Assembly (NCBI GenBank): GCA_947069175.1
Contig: CAMTDV010000002.1
Coordinates: 12,640,988 to 12,704,987 of the forward strand
DNA from: Scalesia atractyloides
Lineage: Eukaryota > Streptophyta > Magnoliopsida > Asterales > Asteraceae
Length of the DNA stretch: 64,000 nucleotides
Direction: 5' to 3'
The notes below the pieces were generated by a model that saw nothing but the letters and a program-made list of their open reading frames with translations, searched no databases and was not told the DNA's origin. The translations under genes and the position numbers were made by a program. Below are positions 45,592 through 56,248 of this stretch, one piece after another; the stretch's first letter is position 1, and each line of letters opens with the position of its first letter.

Positions 45592-45912
45592 ATGTTCGAC
45601 ATATTCTTCACAAGCGTCATCGGAATATCCGCTCCAATGCTACTCGCGCGTCTGTTTCACGGCAAACCGTTGTACGATAAAGCAATTCTAGTCATCAAAT
45701 GTTTCGCCGCCGGGGTAATATTATCCCGTTACTCGTTCACGTGCTTCCTGACGCGTACGATGCACTCGCCGATTGCCAGGTGTCATCTCAACATCCCTGG
45801 AAAGACTTCCCGTTCTCCGGATTGATAACTTTAATCGGAGTGTTGACGGCGCTGTTAGTGGACTTAACGGTGACGTCACACGTTGACGGCTACAATCACG
45901 GACATGGTCACG
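45592..45912 (+). pseudogene. ZIP6: ZIP6-like exon 1, 3' part, frameshifted
   Basis: Resumes at F-D-I-F-F-T-S-V-I-G after the duplicated ATGTT. Helices 1-3 are readable, but near 45726 one base is missing: frame 1 reads to V-I-L-S and the next frame continues L-L-V-H-V-L-P-D-A-Y-D-A-L. The exon ends in a His-rich loop (H-G-H-G-H) with donor GTAACT at 45913. The joining codon with exon 2 is GGC (phase 1). Confidence 0.86.
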
Positions 45913-45984
45913 GTAACTCACCTGTCTATGACATGATTAAACATGTTTAATAAAAAGTAAGCTATGTAATTTATTACCAAAGGC

Positions 45985-46110
45985 CTTTTGGTCCAGCGAC
46001 ATCCTATGTCTCTCTAAAGGGGAAATCGGGTTCAAATTTTGTTGCCTGGTTTTACGAGCCGGTAGGTTTCCATCTAGAATGGTGTGGCACTATCCTCAAG
46101 CGTCAAACAA
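45985..46110 (+). mobile_element. Possible SINE in ZIP6-like intron 1
   Basis: Within the 460-bp intron, 'ggccttttggtccagcgaca' (A-box-like) is followed about 45 bp later by 'cgggttcaaatt' (B-box-like), the head arrangement of tRNA-derived plant SINEs. No clear tail or target duplication. Confidence 0.35.
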
Positions 46111-46372
46111 ATAATGAATGGTTGTAATTCTGTCTCGAACGATTTGACGCCATTTTCGAACGTTCAAACTGATAATGGACAGTTATAACTCCATCTTAAG
46201 TATATGGAATATATATCTGGGATATAACGCAGTCTTTAAAAATTTATATAATTATATATATTTATAAAAATAATAATTAAAAATAGAACCGTCATTCTTA
46301 CTTTTTGGTACATCAAATATATAAAAAATGTTATATATATTTTCATGTTTTCTAGTTGTGTTAATTGTGTAG

Positions 46373-46674
46373 GCAACAAGAAGGTTACGGGATACACGCG
46401 GCTAGGGGAGGATGAGGAGATGAAGAAGACGGTGGTGGAGATAGAGACGGTGGAGGCGGAGGAGGAGCGGCGGCGCGTGAAGGAGGAGGAGATGGTGAAA
46501 CTGAAACAGAGGATGGTGTCGCAAGTGTTGGAAATTGGGATTATATTTCATTCGGTGATTATTGGAGTGACGATGGGGATGTCGCAGAACCAGTGTACGA
46601 TAAAGCCGTTAGTTGCGGCGTTAGCGTTTCATCAGATTTTTGAAGGGATGGGTCTCGGCGGTTGTATTGCTCAG
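46373..46674 (+). pseudogene. ZIP6: ZIP6-like exon 2
   Basis: Bounded by acceptor 'ttgtgtag' and donor 'gtaact'. Encodes the end of the variable cytosolic loop (E-E-E-R-R-R-V-K-E-E-E), then Q-V-L-E-I-G-I-I-F-H-S-V-I-I-G-V-T-M-G and F-H-Q-I-F-E-G-M-G-L-G-G, helices 4 and 5 with the His and Glu residues that form the ZIP metal site. No frame damage in this exon. Confidence 0.88.
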
Positions 46675-47170
46675 GTAACTACCGTACCGTTATTAATATG
46701 TTGATAGATACGTTTTAATCTGAACCGTTCATTTTGCATTGATTTCTGAAGTTGAGGACGTTTTGAGCCACGTCGTACGTTTGTCAATATGTCATTGATG
46801 GTGTTGTCCTTATTAAATTGATTTAGAAACCACATGAATAATTTCTTTTTTTGTTTTGGAATGTTTAAAAATATTCGTCGGCCAGTTTCCTGTGAAGTCG
46901 TTGTTACTAGTGTCACTTGACTGGTGACCGGCACAGATTTAATTTTTAAGCGTGTGATCGGGTAAAAATGAACTTTTAAAGAGAGCAATCGCAATCTTAG
47001 CTTAAAAATTACACTAGATTTTTTTTAGGGTGGGGGCAGTAACAGAGCTTGAACGAAAACTCGATTAGCATCATGCTCTCAAAATCCAAATCAGTGGGCC
47101 CCATGCCACCATTAACCTCCACCCTTGAAGAGGGGGGGGGGGGGTTAATTTCTCACAAATAAGTTACTGA
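46675..47170 (+). other. ZIP6-like intron 2
   Basis: Starts GTAACT. Contains a G13 run (47134-47146). No GC-content or ORF evidence of coding. Confidence 0.6.
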
Positions 47171-47488
47171 ATTATTTGTTTTATGTGTTCGGAAACAACG
47201 GCTTACATGTGCATAATGTTTTCTGTGACGACACCGATGGGAATAGCGTTGGGGATGATACTGTTCTCGATGACAGGGTATGATGATAGCAACCCAAATG
47301 CGTTGATCATGGAAGGGCTTTTGGGGTCATTGTCATCAGGGATACTTATATACATGGGTCTGGTGGACCTAATTGCTCTTGATTTCTTCCATAACAAGTT
47401 GAGTTCGGAAAGTTGGTTAAAAAAGATATCTTTTGTGGCCCTTGTGCTTGGCTCTACATCCATGTCTATTCTTGCTCTTTGGGCTTGA
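47171..47488 (+). pseudogene. ZIP6: ZIP6-like exon 3, acceptor not found
   Basis: Reads T-A-Y-M-C-I-M-F-S-V-T-T-P-M-G, Y-D-D-S-N-P-N-A-L-I-M-E-G, G-I-L-I-Y-M-G-L-V-D-L-I-A-L-D-F-F-H-N-K and ends L-A-L-W-A, helices 6-8 of a ZIP protein. An in-frame TGA at 47168 sits upstream, and there is no AG between it and the conserved part. The nearest AG (47162-47163) gives the wrong frame. A small deletion probably removed the splice acceptor and first codons. Confidence 0.85.
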
Positions 47489-48140
47489 AAGTTGTGCAAA
47501 CTACATACACCTTTGTGTAAGATTGTGTATTCTCGTTTTGGAGTGGTTTAATTACTCTTGTGAACGAGAAAACAAATGTTGGTTTGTACAATGTAAATGA
47601 TATGATATCTTTGAAGTCATAAACATGTGTGTGTGTGTGAGTGTGAGAGAGACAACTAGACAAGGTCATAAGGGTTGAGTTGAAAAGAATCTGTAATCTA
47701 GGTTGAAACGGGCCCTAGAATGTGTAATCCAGGTTGAAATGGGCCCGGCTTGGTTGACTACTTGACTTGTCAAAATTTTGTCCTTTTTATCTGTTATGAA
47801 TTATTATTATTATTACAATAATTTACAAAGTTCTTACGGTCATATTCCTCATCCAAATTCCAAAATGATTTTTTTTATTTTATTTGTATACGCTTGAATG
47901 ATTTATAAACGTAGATTTAATAGGCAGGTCACACTAATAGAAAATTATTGAATAGTAGATAACATCTTTTATCTCTTTCTATATTTTTTTTCGTATTACT
48001 TTACACCAATTATTCTAATAAATCTGGTTGCTCAGATTTAACCTCTCGTTTAAGAGTCTCTTTGCAATTAGCTTTTGTTTATAAGTATCAATATAAATTA
48101 ATTAATTAATTAACCATACGAATATGGTCCTATGTATCAT
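47489..48140 (+). other. 3' flank of the ZIP6-like gene
   Basis: Likely 3' UTR then spacer. Contains (TG)n/(GAGT)n at 47623-47652 and a 33-bp tandem duplication 'gtaatctaggttgaaacggg' / 'gtaatccaggttgaaatggg' at about 47691-47747. No further gene. Confidence 0.5.
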
Positions 48141-48149
48141 ATATTTGGT

Positions 48150-48731
48150 CTCGAAACTCTGGGACACATTCTCCAAATGAAATGGGTATTAAGGCTACCA
48201 ACCATGTCAGGAAAGTGATGTTTCTCCTCATGTGCTTGGTACAAAAGCGTCATGTCGTGATTTGTTGGTCTACGTAAGAACTCGGGAGCGTATATTTACA
48301 TACCGTTTCGCAGAAATATTCTAGATGCTTGCGGAAAATCCTTTCTGCCATATGTAAATACTCATCTTTCTCGTCTGAAGGTTACCGGTTGCAAGTTGTT
48401 TAATAGCCGATGTAACTTTTTGCAACGGTGTAGAACCCTTCTTCAAACCACGCGTTATTCGCTTCCACGTTGCTCACAATGTTTTGACATACGGAACCTA
48501 TAACAAAAAATATCATCGTTCTATTTCGGGTTGTCGACAAAATAATCCACCATAAGGGTTTCGTGGCCGCTCACACGATGACGACAAACATATCGTTTTT
48601 TTGCTAGATGTGCATGTGTCTTGTAATTCAACTTGCTCGATGAGATTTTGGAAAAAAAAAATGCTACTATCAGTTGAAGTTAACTCATCACTGCTATCAG
48701 GTGGAAGAAATATTGGTATTTCATCCGCCAT
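48150..48731 (-). pseudogene. PIF/Harbinger transposase relic (HARBI1/ALP1-like), N-terminal part
   Basis: ATG at 48731. Begins with an acidic Ser/Asp-rich segment, then L-I-E-Q-V-E-L-Q-D, as in plant Harbinger transposases. A shift at an A7 run (about 48600) moves to V-C-R-H-R ... L-M-V-D-Y-F-V-D-N-P, and further broken frames read P-E-F-L-R-R-P-T-N-H-D-M-T-L-L-Y-Q-A-H-E-E-K-H-H-F-P. The DDE catalytic part is missing beyond 48150. Several stops are present. It is the transposase half that the ORF1 relic at 27163-28608 lacks, but the two are 20 kb apart. Confidence 0.6.
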
Positions 48732-49477
48732 TAGTATTGGAGAAATGAGAGAAAGGATGTGAGAATTTGATATGAAATTGTTTGAGATAAATTGTGATTT
48801 GGGTTGGTTAGTTTTGGAGAAATAAGAAAAAGGATTGATGAAAATTTGATATGAAATTGTTTGAGATAAATTGTGATTTGGGTTGGTTTATATAGTATAA
48901 ATATAATAAATTAATTTTTAAAAAAATTAATAACGGATATAAATCAAGCCATTGAAGCCTCCAACGTTCAAACAAATAACGGTGGTCATATACAATCATG
49001 TGGTGACTAGTCATGGAATTTATGGTCAGCACGCGGCAACTTTGGCGACGGCGGCGGTGTTGCCGAAGTTGCCGACGGCGGCAGTGTTGCCGATCAGCAA
49101 ACGGGTCACCGAATACTTCGGCACCCACCCCATTCTCCCTTATGTTGTTTAGAATAAAATACTAAAACAATCATTTCACATTAATTTAACTTTGTTTAGT
49201 CTTGAGAATCAAACGTGTTTACCTAATGAACAGAGTGTGAAAACTGTATATGTAATCTCTACGAAAAATATATCAAACTTGTGGTACAACCTACCACAAA
49301 GACCATCCATGTATTCAATATATTTTTCATTAATGACACTTACAATGTTTAGTAACCAATGTTTTGTGTAATCTTTGATGTCATTTAGGGAATTAGAAGT
49401 TGAATAAACGTATGTATATCGGAGTATTGTTAGAAAGTTACAAGCAAATAATGTCAGCCTCTGTGCGCAATAGTATC
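48732..49477. other. Spacer between the Harbinger relic and the F2KP gene end
   Basis: A 45-bp block ('gaaattgtttgagataaatt' etc.) is repeated at 48774 and 48851. A GC-rich stretch at 49030-49110 has 'ggcggcggtgttgccgaagt' words. The part next to 49478 is the expected 3' UTR of F2KP (minus strand). Confidence 0.5.
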
Positions 49478-51496
49478 TCAATCCATGAGCTTGTATCTTT
49501 TCTCTTGTACTCCTGTGACCCCCATTTGTATCTCTATTATTGTATGCAATGGCATCTGAAACCACAACACTAAATTCAGTATGATGCCTTGAGGTGACAA
49601 TAATAATAGGTCCACTTTTATTTTAATATTATGTCCCTTTTGACCCGTTTCCCTTTTAACTAAATTTTTTATTTGACCTGTTTGAGAAAAACGGGTCGAC
49701 ATTGCAACTTTGAGAATGTGTGTGTTTACCTCTATGTGTGGAATTTCTTTCAAAGGTCTATCAGCAAAATATGCATATAATGCTCTCAAAACAGCCTGTA
49801 CAAAAGCAAAAATCGAATGTTACTAACTTAAGGTTATTGATTTCTAAAAGGAATATTGAATTTTAATAATCCCAACTATTCTTCGTTGGCCGCCAACAGC
49901 CCCTATTCATAAAGTACCACTGGCGGTCCTAACTATTAACATATTGGCCACCAATGAACCCTGACTAACAGAACCCTAACACCTTTAGTCTCCGGAAAAA
50001 ACGTTTTTGGCCGGAAAACTCAACATTTGCGTCCCAAACCTCTTCGTAACCTTATTACGGACCTTTATGAACCTTTTTATAGTAAAAGCCCCAATTATTA
50101 AAGTCGCCGGAAAACTCCATTTTCGCCGGAAAACTCCATTTTCCCCGGAAAACTCCATTTTTTGGCCAGAAAACTCAACATTGTCGTCCCAAACCTCTTT
50201 ATAACCTTAGATTGGACCTTTACAAACCTTTTTCTAGCCAAAAACGATTTTTTCGGCGACCGGAGACTAACGGAGTTAGGATTCTGATAGTCAGGGTCCA
50301 TTGATGGCCAATATGTCAATAGTTGGGGCTGCTAGTGGTTATTTTTTAAGTTGAGCCTGTTGGGGGCCATCAGCAAATATTTGGGTTTATTTAAATCCAA
50401 TATTCCTTTCTAAAATAAGATTTGGGATGAAGTATGAAGGTCACCTGGTGAGATACTACTACGACAGGAGCCCGTTGCCGTTCAAGCTCGATTATCACGG
50501 GCTCCAACCTGCAATAGATTTGAGGATAGAATTTTAAAGGGAACATGTAGAATTTGTAGCTCATCGGGTAAGAAATGGCAAACCTTTGTATCACATCCAA
50601 AGAAGACTCCACGGGGATACCGATACCTCAATTTATCCTTCTTTCGCGACCTTCAATGATTTAAGTAAAAATTCTTAACTTAGAGAAAACACCACATGAT
50701 ATATATAACTCATATCTATAATAAGGTGCATAATTTTAAAAAGGACAATTAATAGATGTAATGCTAATATGACTCAATGGTGTTTTGTAAATTAAAAAGA
50801 TGGGAAAAACTAAAATTAGCAAGTATAAAATTTGTAGATTTGGGATTAAAGAAAATACTCGTATTCCTCGGGCATGTTCTTTTTTATTTCTTCATATGTC
50901 ATTTCATCACATACGCCGGCATTTATCTCATCAAGTGCACGCCATTGTACCTATGTTAAAAAGGTAATAAAAAATATCTTATAAACTAAAAATGATATCT
51001 GCAAATGAGCAAATCTCGTATTCACACTAACCTTTGGGAACCCGACTATTTGATTTGCAGTCAAAATTGTTCTTTGCAATGTACTTGTCCATACCTACAA
51101 GTTCAACGTTAAAAATATTGTGAAAGATGCAAAATTAAAGATCATCATTCAGAGATTCACCAAATGAAGTTCCTTAAATAGTGAACTATTATTACAATAT
51201 ATCAAATAAAGCAAAAAAGGCAAGCAGAATGAATTAGAATTCTTACGGAAGCAGCTCGTTCGTTTTTAAGTCGTTTCTCTACAAAGTTGGCAAGTTTCTT
51301 TGCATAAAGCTCGCCTTTCTCACTGCTCAAAAGAAGTCAAATAAATCACAAAAAAGACATAGCTCGGGTACAAACACAAAGTAATTAGACGAACAAACCT
51401 TATAACCGTGTCACCACCGATTCTTCCTCTGACGTGATCACGACTCTCTCCATGCCTCGTAAGAAAAATCGGACGAGGTGTCAAATGAGTATTCAC
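49478..51496 (-). pseudogene. F2KP: F2KP exons 16-23: fructose-2,6-bisphosphatase domain
   Basis: Exon 16 contains L-T-R-H-G-E-S, the RHG catalytic histidine motif of the phosphoglycerate-mutase-like superfamily. Exon 19 has A-L-D-E-I-N-A-G, with the catalytic Glu, and exon 21 has V-V-V-V-S-H-Q, the second catalytic His. Exon 20 has lost two bases near 50611 (G-G-A-G-T-C-T where G-G-A-G-A-G-T-C-T is expected). The gene ends M-G-V-T-G-V-Q-E-K-R-Y-K-L-M-D and TGA at 49478-49480. Catalytic residues are retained, so damage is recent. Confidence 0.88.
49843..50415. mobile_element. Foldback/MITE in F2KP intron 21
   Basis: Ends 'tctaaaaggaatattgaatt' and 'aaatccaatattcctttcta' are inverted copies, continuing inward with complementary 'ccgccaacagcccc' / 'tgttgggggccat' words. 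Inside, a block 'ccggaaaactccattt' occurs in tandem and a longer 'aaactcaaca ... gtcccaaacctc' segment is duplicated. No coding capacity. Confidence 0.6.
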
Positions 51497-52064
51497 CTGA
51501 AAATCATCTTATAAATGTCAGGAAATAATTAAGCCAATTGAAAATTAGCAAAGGTTTACTTATCTTTTATCAGTTACCCTTTTTATCCAAATTGTTCACA
51601 TATTATGAAGAATATGCATATAAATTGAGATGTATATTTATTTTTCCGATAGCTTACCAAGAAAAACACAATACGTCCAGGGAGATATCCACCAATGTTA
51701 TTCACCTGACAAATGTAAAATATATATGGGTGAGTTTTATATGTATATGGTTCACTCACTTCTAATAAACCTATATATAGGATGAGAATCATTACAGAAC
51801 ACTAATTATTGCCAGAACAAAAAGAACTCTGAATCACTAAATATTGGGATTTAAGGTTCATATTTTTTTAAATTTGATGTTTCTTACATTCATGTGTACT
51901 ATATATACATAAAAAAAACATATAAAAATACCTACACATAGCCTACATACATGTAGGTAATTTAACCTACATATGTGTAGGTCATATAAAAACTGAAACT
52001 TTTTTATATTTTGTATTGAATTCTAGTGTGAGAACCAATAAATCTTACATTTGTAACACTTCCA

Positions 52065-52242
52065 TTTACTTTTTAGGTTTTTAGGATTGAAAAAATGGGT
52101 GATTCATTTTGTTCCGCGTGTTCTCGCAATATTTAGTGAATGTTCTGCATAGAACCTTCCCCTGTAGAACAATAAATATTGCAAGAACACGCGAACAAAA
52201 TGAATCACACATTTTTTCAATCTTAAAAAACTAAAAAGTAAA
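52065..52242. mobile_element. Palindromic MITE in F2KP intron 14
   Basis: Two arms of about 70 bp face each other: 'tttactttttagg ... gattgaaaaaatg ... attcattttgttc' at left and its near-complement at right, separated by about 40 bp. A transcript would fold into a long hairpin. No ORF. Confidence 0.75.
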
Positions 52243-52906
52243 TTTAGTTGGGAATTTCTTCTCGCACAATATATAAAAACTTACTTGTATCTGGCCGCCT
52301 TTCCCACTAGCCATGTCATCATTTTAATATACGAACCTTCATTCACCGGCTCGTACACCTAGAGAAAAGAACGGGAAAATTACGATCCATTCATTTTCGC
52401 AAATGATTTCCGTCTTATGTTATTTATGAAATAAAGATGGGACCCACAATTCAAAAGACTACCTTTTCATAATTATCAAGTCGCATTTTGAAGTCCTTAT
52501 ATCCAGCTTCAAAATCCGTCCTGTAGATATATATACACTTTAACTTTACATCCACAAATTTTTAACCGAATTAACATTAGCGAGTGAGGTTACTCTTCTG
52601 CATAATCAGGACTCTGTTAAACCTTGAGCCTTATGTTTCTTTCAATAATCTTCGGATCATTACATATTGTTTCCAAAAAGATGATCTGTATTGACAATCA
52701 TTCAAGAGATCATAAGTTATATCCTTATGGTCTTTTCTTTGTCACTTCAATATTTTAAATTAATACAATATTAGTTTGGCTTCAACAGCATACCTTGCAT
52801 TTGCTTTCAGCCATCTTCATAAGCATATTCCTTCGATTGCTAGTACTGTTTGTGGCATCGAATATTCCTACCTACACGCAAACATAACATTTTTCAGTAA
52901 TTTAAG

Positions 52907-53500
52907 CTAGTAAATTATTTTCCCGCGTGTTGCGGAGCGGCGGCAACGTAAAGTAACTCGAATTTATAGCGTCTAATAAAAACATAATATATTTGACCCG
53001 ACTTGTTTCCAAACAAAATGTACTTCAAAACGTAAACCAACTGAAAACGTACATTTTTTTGAAAAAACGCATTATGTTTGACCCAACTTATTTGTGAAAG
53101 AAATTTACATCGAAACGTTAACCAACTTGAATTATATGACCCGACTTATTTGTGAAAAAAAAATTTACGTCGAAACGTTGACCAACTTGAATTTATACCG
53201 ACACGTACATAAAAATAAGCACGTAAGAAAAATACGTTTTTAAGTTAAAGAATGGTACGGCACATTTTGGCGGCATCCAAACATAAAGTAACTCAAATAC
53301 CGTCTAATGAAAACGTATTATATTTTACCCGACTCGTTTTAGAATAAAATTAATGTCGAAACGTAGACCACCTGAAAATGTACATAAATTTAAGTCTGAA
53401 AAACTTATTGTAACTGAGCCTACCCATTTGCAAAATAATTACGTCGAAACGTAAATCAACTTGAATTTATACGACACGTACATAAAAAATAAGCATGTAA
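52907..53500. repeat. Degenerate minisatellite in F2KP intron 10 with a Helitron-like end
   Basis: Five or six units of about 75-90 bp built on 'acccgacttatttgtgaaa ... tacgtcgaaacgt ... accaacttgaatttata'. The intron side near 52907 has CTAG followed by a CCGC ... GCGG hairpin, which read on the minus strand resembles a Helitron 3' end. The block may be the interior of a decayed Helitron. Confidence 0.5.
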
Positions 53501-54830
53501 AACTCGATTACAAAGTCTTTAGAAAGTTGAGGGGTTGTAAGTGCCAATGCTAAAAGTTGAAGGGTAAAAGTAAAAATAAAAAACAAAAGATAACAAAGGT
53601 AAAAAAAAAAGAAAAAAAAAAGTGGCCAATCTGTTGAAGCAACTGTAGACGCAACATTCTATTGTAGTTATATATATGTCCCAAATTTGTATGTCAAAAT
53701 GGGCGGGTCAAAAGGTATGTGTAGAAGCGGGTCGGACCAGGATTACTTGAAATACTTTCTCCAAATTTTTTTAATGAGGGGTGTGTCAATGGATGAACGT
53801 TAGAAGTTCACACACACGCATGGCACACCCATTCTAGTCTTTGATCGGCTTTATATAGTCTTCTAATATATAACATAATAGACTTACTTGGCCACCTTCT
53901 TGCATCCACGCAATCATGTCATCCATTGCCAAAGCAGCTACCTAGTAGCACGTGATGTATTAAAACTATTTGCAAAGAAACATGTCAATACATTGTACCA
54001 CACCATGTTAAAATCTTAATTTAATTTTGTTGAGAATTCAGTACCGCCATTTTTATTATTTTTTTAAGTTATGTGCACTATAGCTTACTTCTAATAATAT
54101 AACGAAGTCCCTAACTATGATCAATCCAAAAAACGAAACAAATATGTTCACAACGCTTTTGATCGGCATTCACCTCGGGCCTCCATGCCTTCCGGATTGT
54201 CAACTCGGAAAAAATCAGCACTCTGCATCAGTAATACGGTTCTATTATAAATAAAAAGACAAAAAATGGATAGATTTTTAAACCAAGGGTCAAAAAAGAA
54301 TCATATACCAGACTAGCTCCATGTTTAAGCCGTCGATACTGCACAGCAAGAAAAATGATTTCAAACGACATATTTAATTTCATAGGCTCTAATGGATAGT
54401 TGAATATGTAGTGAGAAAGCAATTACCTTTCCGACATTGAAATGTTTAGTGTCGTGACCTAGCCAACGAAGATACCTAGTAAGTTTAGCAGCGGTGAAGG
54501 TTTTGCCACGTGCCGGCAAGCCCACCTACCAAACCACCAAACCTTTTATAATTTTTTTGTTAAATTTATCATAAAAAGTCGAGGTGGCATTTTTTGAATC
54601 ATATACTTATGAATGGGTTGATTTGTGGATCAAACAAAGATTGTAACGGGTCATGGGTCAAGTAAAAAAAATCGCTACAATGGAAACAGGTCGAAAGCCG
54701 CTTAAAGTGTATTCTTGTAACGAAATTCAACCTGACTTGATCCGTACTAAGACATGTTTTGTGCCGAACCCGTTTTGACACATTACCAGACCCGCCCATT
54801 TTGCCACCTCTAATTAAAAAAAAAAGGATA

Positions 54831-55021
54831 TTTGTCCAATTATGCAAGTCCAGACCAAATTTGTACCAATTCCGTCCCTAACATTCTCGAAACATGCCAG
54901 TTCCGTCTAAAAAGCTAACGTCTGTGTTAGCTTTTTGGACGGAACTGGCTTGTTTCGAGAATGTCAGGGACGGAATTGGTACAAATTTGAAATTTGGCCT
55001 GTAATTGCATTATTGGACAAA
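54831..55021. mobile_element. Near-perfect palindromic MITE in F2KP intron 6
   Basis: About 90-bp arms around a GTCTGT centre (54920-54925). The outer ends TTTGTCCAATTATGCAA and TTGCATTATTGGACAAA match with one difference, inner arms 'accaattccgtccct' / 'agggacggaattggt' match. It ends 52 bp from exon 6. Confidence 0.82.
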
Positions 55022-55073
55022 CCACATGGACGAATATGGCAGTTAACTTTAAAAAAAAATATTGTAGGCCCAC

Positions 55074-55814
55074 CAAGACAATTGCGAGATGCATATCTTC
55101 TTTGGGTCCAAGCATTTGATCAGCAACAGCAGCAGCAGCAACAGCTCCAGCAGCAGCCGGCATTGAGTTCTAAATAGTTTCATATCTAACAACGTAAAAA
55201 AGCCGAAAAACTCCCTAAAGATAGTTTTACATGGTTAATTTGTACAAACCTTGGATTCCGAAACAGGTAAGCTAGTTACACTTGCGGATTTAGCTAACCG
55301 ATAAGATCCCACACCTCTATCCACAAAAAGTCCTTTGTCATTATATTGTTTCTGTACTGGCGAAAACGTGCCCACAGATTTTGACTCAACCATGCCAGTA
55401 GAATGGTGCATTTTAGCAGGATCTGGGCCCACAGCTTCTTTTCCGAGGTCCACAACTTCGGGTTCCTATTCAAATGCCATAAGCACGTTTAACAAATCTT
55501 GATCCATTGAGTAATAAACCGTTTGATTCATGTTATGTTTTATCTTTAACAGGTCAAAAGGATACAATAATAAATAAAGTAGCTAAAAAGAAAACGGTTA
55601 AACATGTTTTGAACAACTTAGGATTAATATATGATTACTAAGGAACAACCTTTATAGTTGGGGGAGGATTGGTGAGTTCCGCACCATTGTCTGAACCGTC
55701 ATGTTTTAAAGATCTTGGATTTTCGGTCAAATTAGCTGCGTATACTACAGAAGTAGGTGCAGCGGGGATGACGTATTGTTCAAGATCAAGATCCAAACTT
55801 GCTGATAAACCATT
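55074..55814 (-). pseudogene. F2KP: F2KP exons 4-6: linker region
   Basis: Low-complexity plant-specific linker: D-L-D-L-E-Q-Y-V-I-P-A-A, V-Y-A-A-N-L-T-E-N-P-R-S-L, then exon 5 (E-P-E-V-V-D-L-G-K-E and V-D-R-G-V-G-S), and exon 6 with an alanine run (P-A-A-A-G-A-V-A-A-A-A-V-A-D-Q-M) leading to H-L-A-I-V-L. These exons have no frame damage. Exon lengths 165, 216 and 96 are all multiples of three. Confidence 0.86.
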
Positions 55815-55937
55815 CTGAGTAAGATTACAAATAAATAAGATTTTGTTAATGATAAATTGATAATCATCTATCCAATTTAACAACCCACTGGTACTAGCAA
55901 AAGTAGTGGTGACATAATCTTGATTCTAATTAACGAT

Positions 55938-56248
55938 GTTCTATTACGAAGAAAAATGACACAATGATTTAGATTATCATCATTTCCATCATGGTGTGAT
56001 GTTGATGAATTATTATAAGATAAGCACCTATGAGAAAATGTTATCTTATAGAGTGTTTGAATAAGCCTTTGCTATTTGAAGTAGAAATAATGTTCTATTA
56101 CGAAGAAAAATGACACACAATGATTTAGATTATCATCATTTCCATCATGGTGTGATGTTGATGAATTATTATAAGATAAGCACCTATGAGAAAATGTTAT
56201 CTTATAGAGTATTTGAATAAGCCTTTGCTATTTGAAGGAGAAATAATG
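55938..56248. repeat. 154-bp tandem duplication in F2KP intron 3
   Basis: 'gttctattacgaagaaaaat' starts copies at 55938 and 56092. The two copies are nearly identical, with a 2-bp indel (acacaatg / acacacaatg) and a few substitutions. Confidence 0.92.

Larger units (their letters stand above)
31054..47488 (+). pseudogene. ZIP6: ZIP6-like zinc/metal transporter gene disrupted by element C
   Basis: Three coding exons: exon 1 = 31054-31142 plus 45597-45912 (split by the insert), exon 2 = 46373-46674, exon 3 ending at TGA 47486-47488. Pieces read C-R-D-G-E-A-A-A-T-L-K, G-K-P-L-Y-D-K-A-I-L-V-I-K-C-F-A-A-G-V-I-L-S, a His-rich loop (H-G-H-G-H), then H-S-V-I-I-G and H-Q-I-F-E-G, the metal-site motifs of transmembrane helices 4 and 5. 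ZIP proteins move Zn2+, Fe2+ or related ions into the cytosol across membranes. Segments Y-M-C-I-M-F-S-V-T-T-P and Y-D-D-S-N-P-N-A-L-I-M-E-G fit plant ZIP6 best. Defects: a 14.4-kb insert in exon 1, a one-base loss near 45726, and no usable exon-3 acceptor. Almost certainly not producing a full transporter. Confidence 0.88.
51658..54525 (-). pseudogene. F2KP: F2KP exons 7-15: 6-phosphofructo-2-kinase domain
   Basis: Exon 7 holds the ATP-binding P-loop G-L-P-A-R-G-K-T and F-N-V-G-K. Exon 8 is only 30 bp (Y-R-R-L-K-H-G). Exon 9 ends E-A-R and lacks the expected next two codons, a five-base deletion at its 3' edge. Exons 10-11 read A-M-D-D-M-I-A-W-M-Q-E-G-G-Q and V-G-I-F-D-A-T-N-S-T. Exon 12 has TAA at 52617-52619 where homologues have Gln (L-K-V-stop-Q-S-P-D-Y). 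Exon 14 has lost one base near 52308. Exon 15 reads G-Y-L-P-G-R-I-V-F-F-L. Confidence 0.88.

Noticed and set aside
48526..48545. Zinc-deficiency response element (TGTCGACA) near ZIP6
   Set aside because: The octamer lies within the Harbinger transposase relic, over 17 kb from the ZIP6 start, so it is most likely chance.
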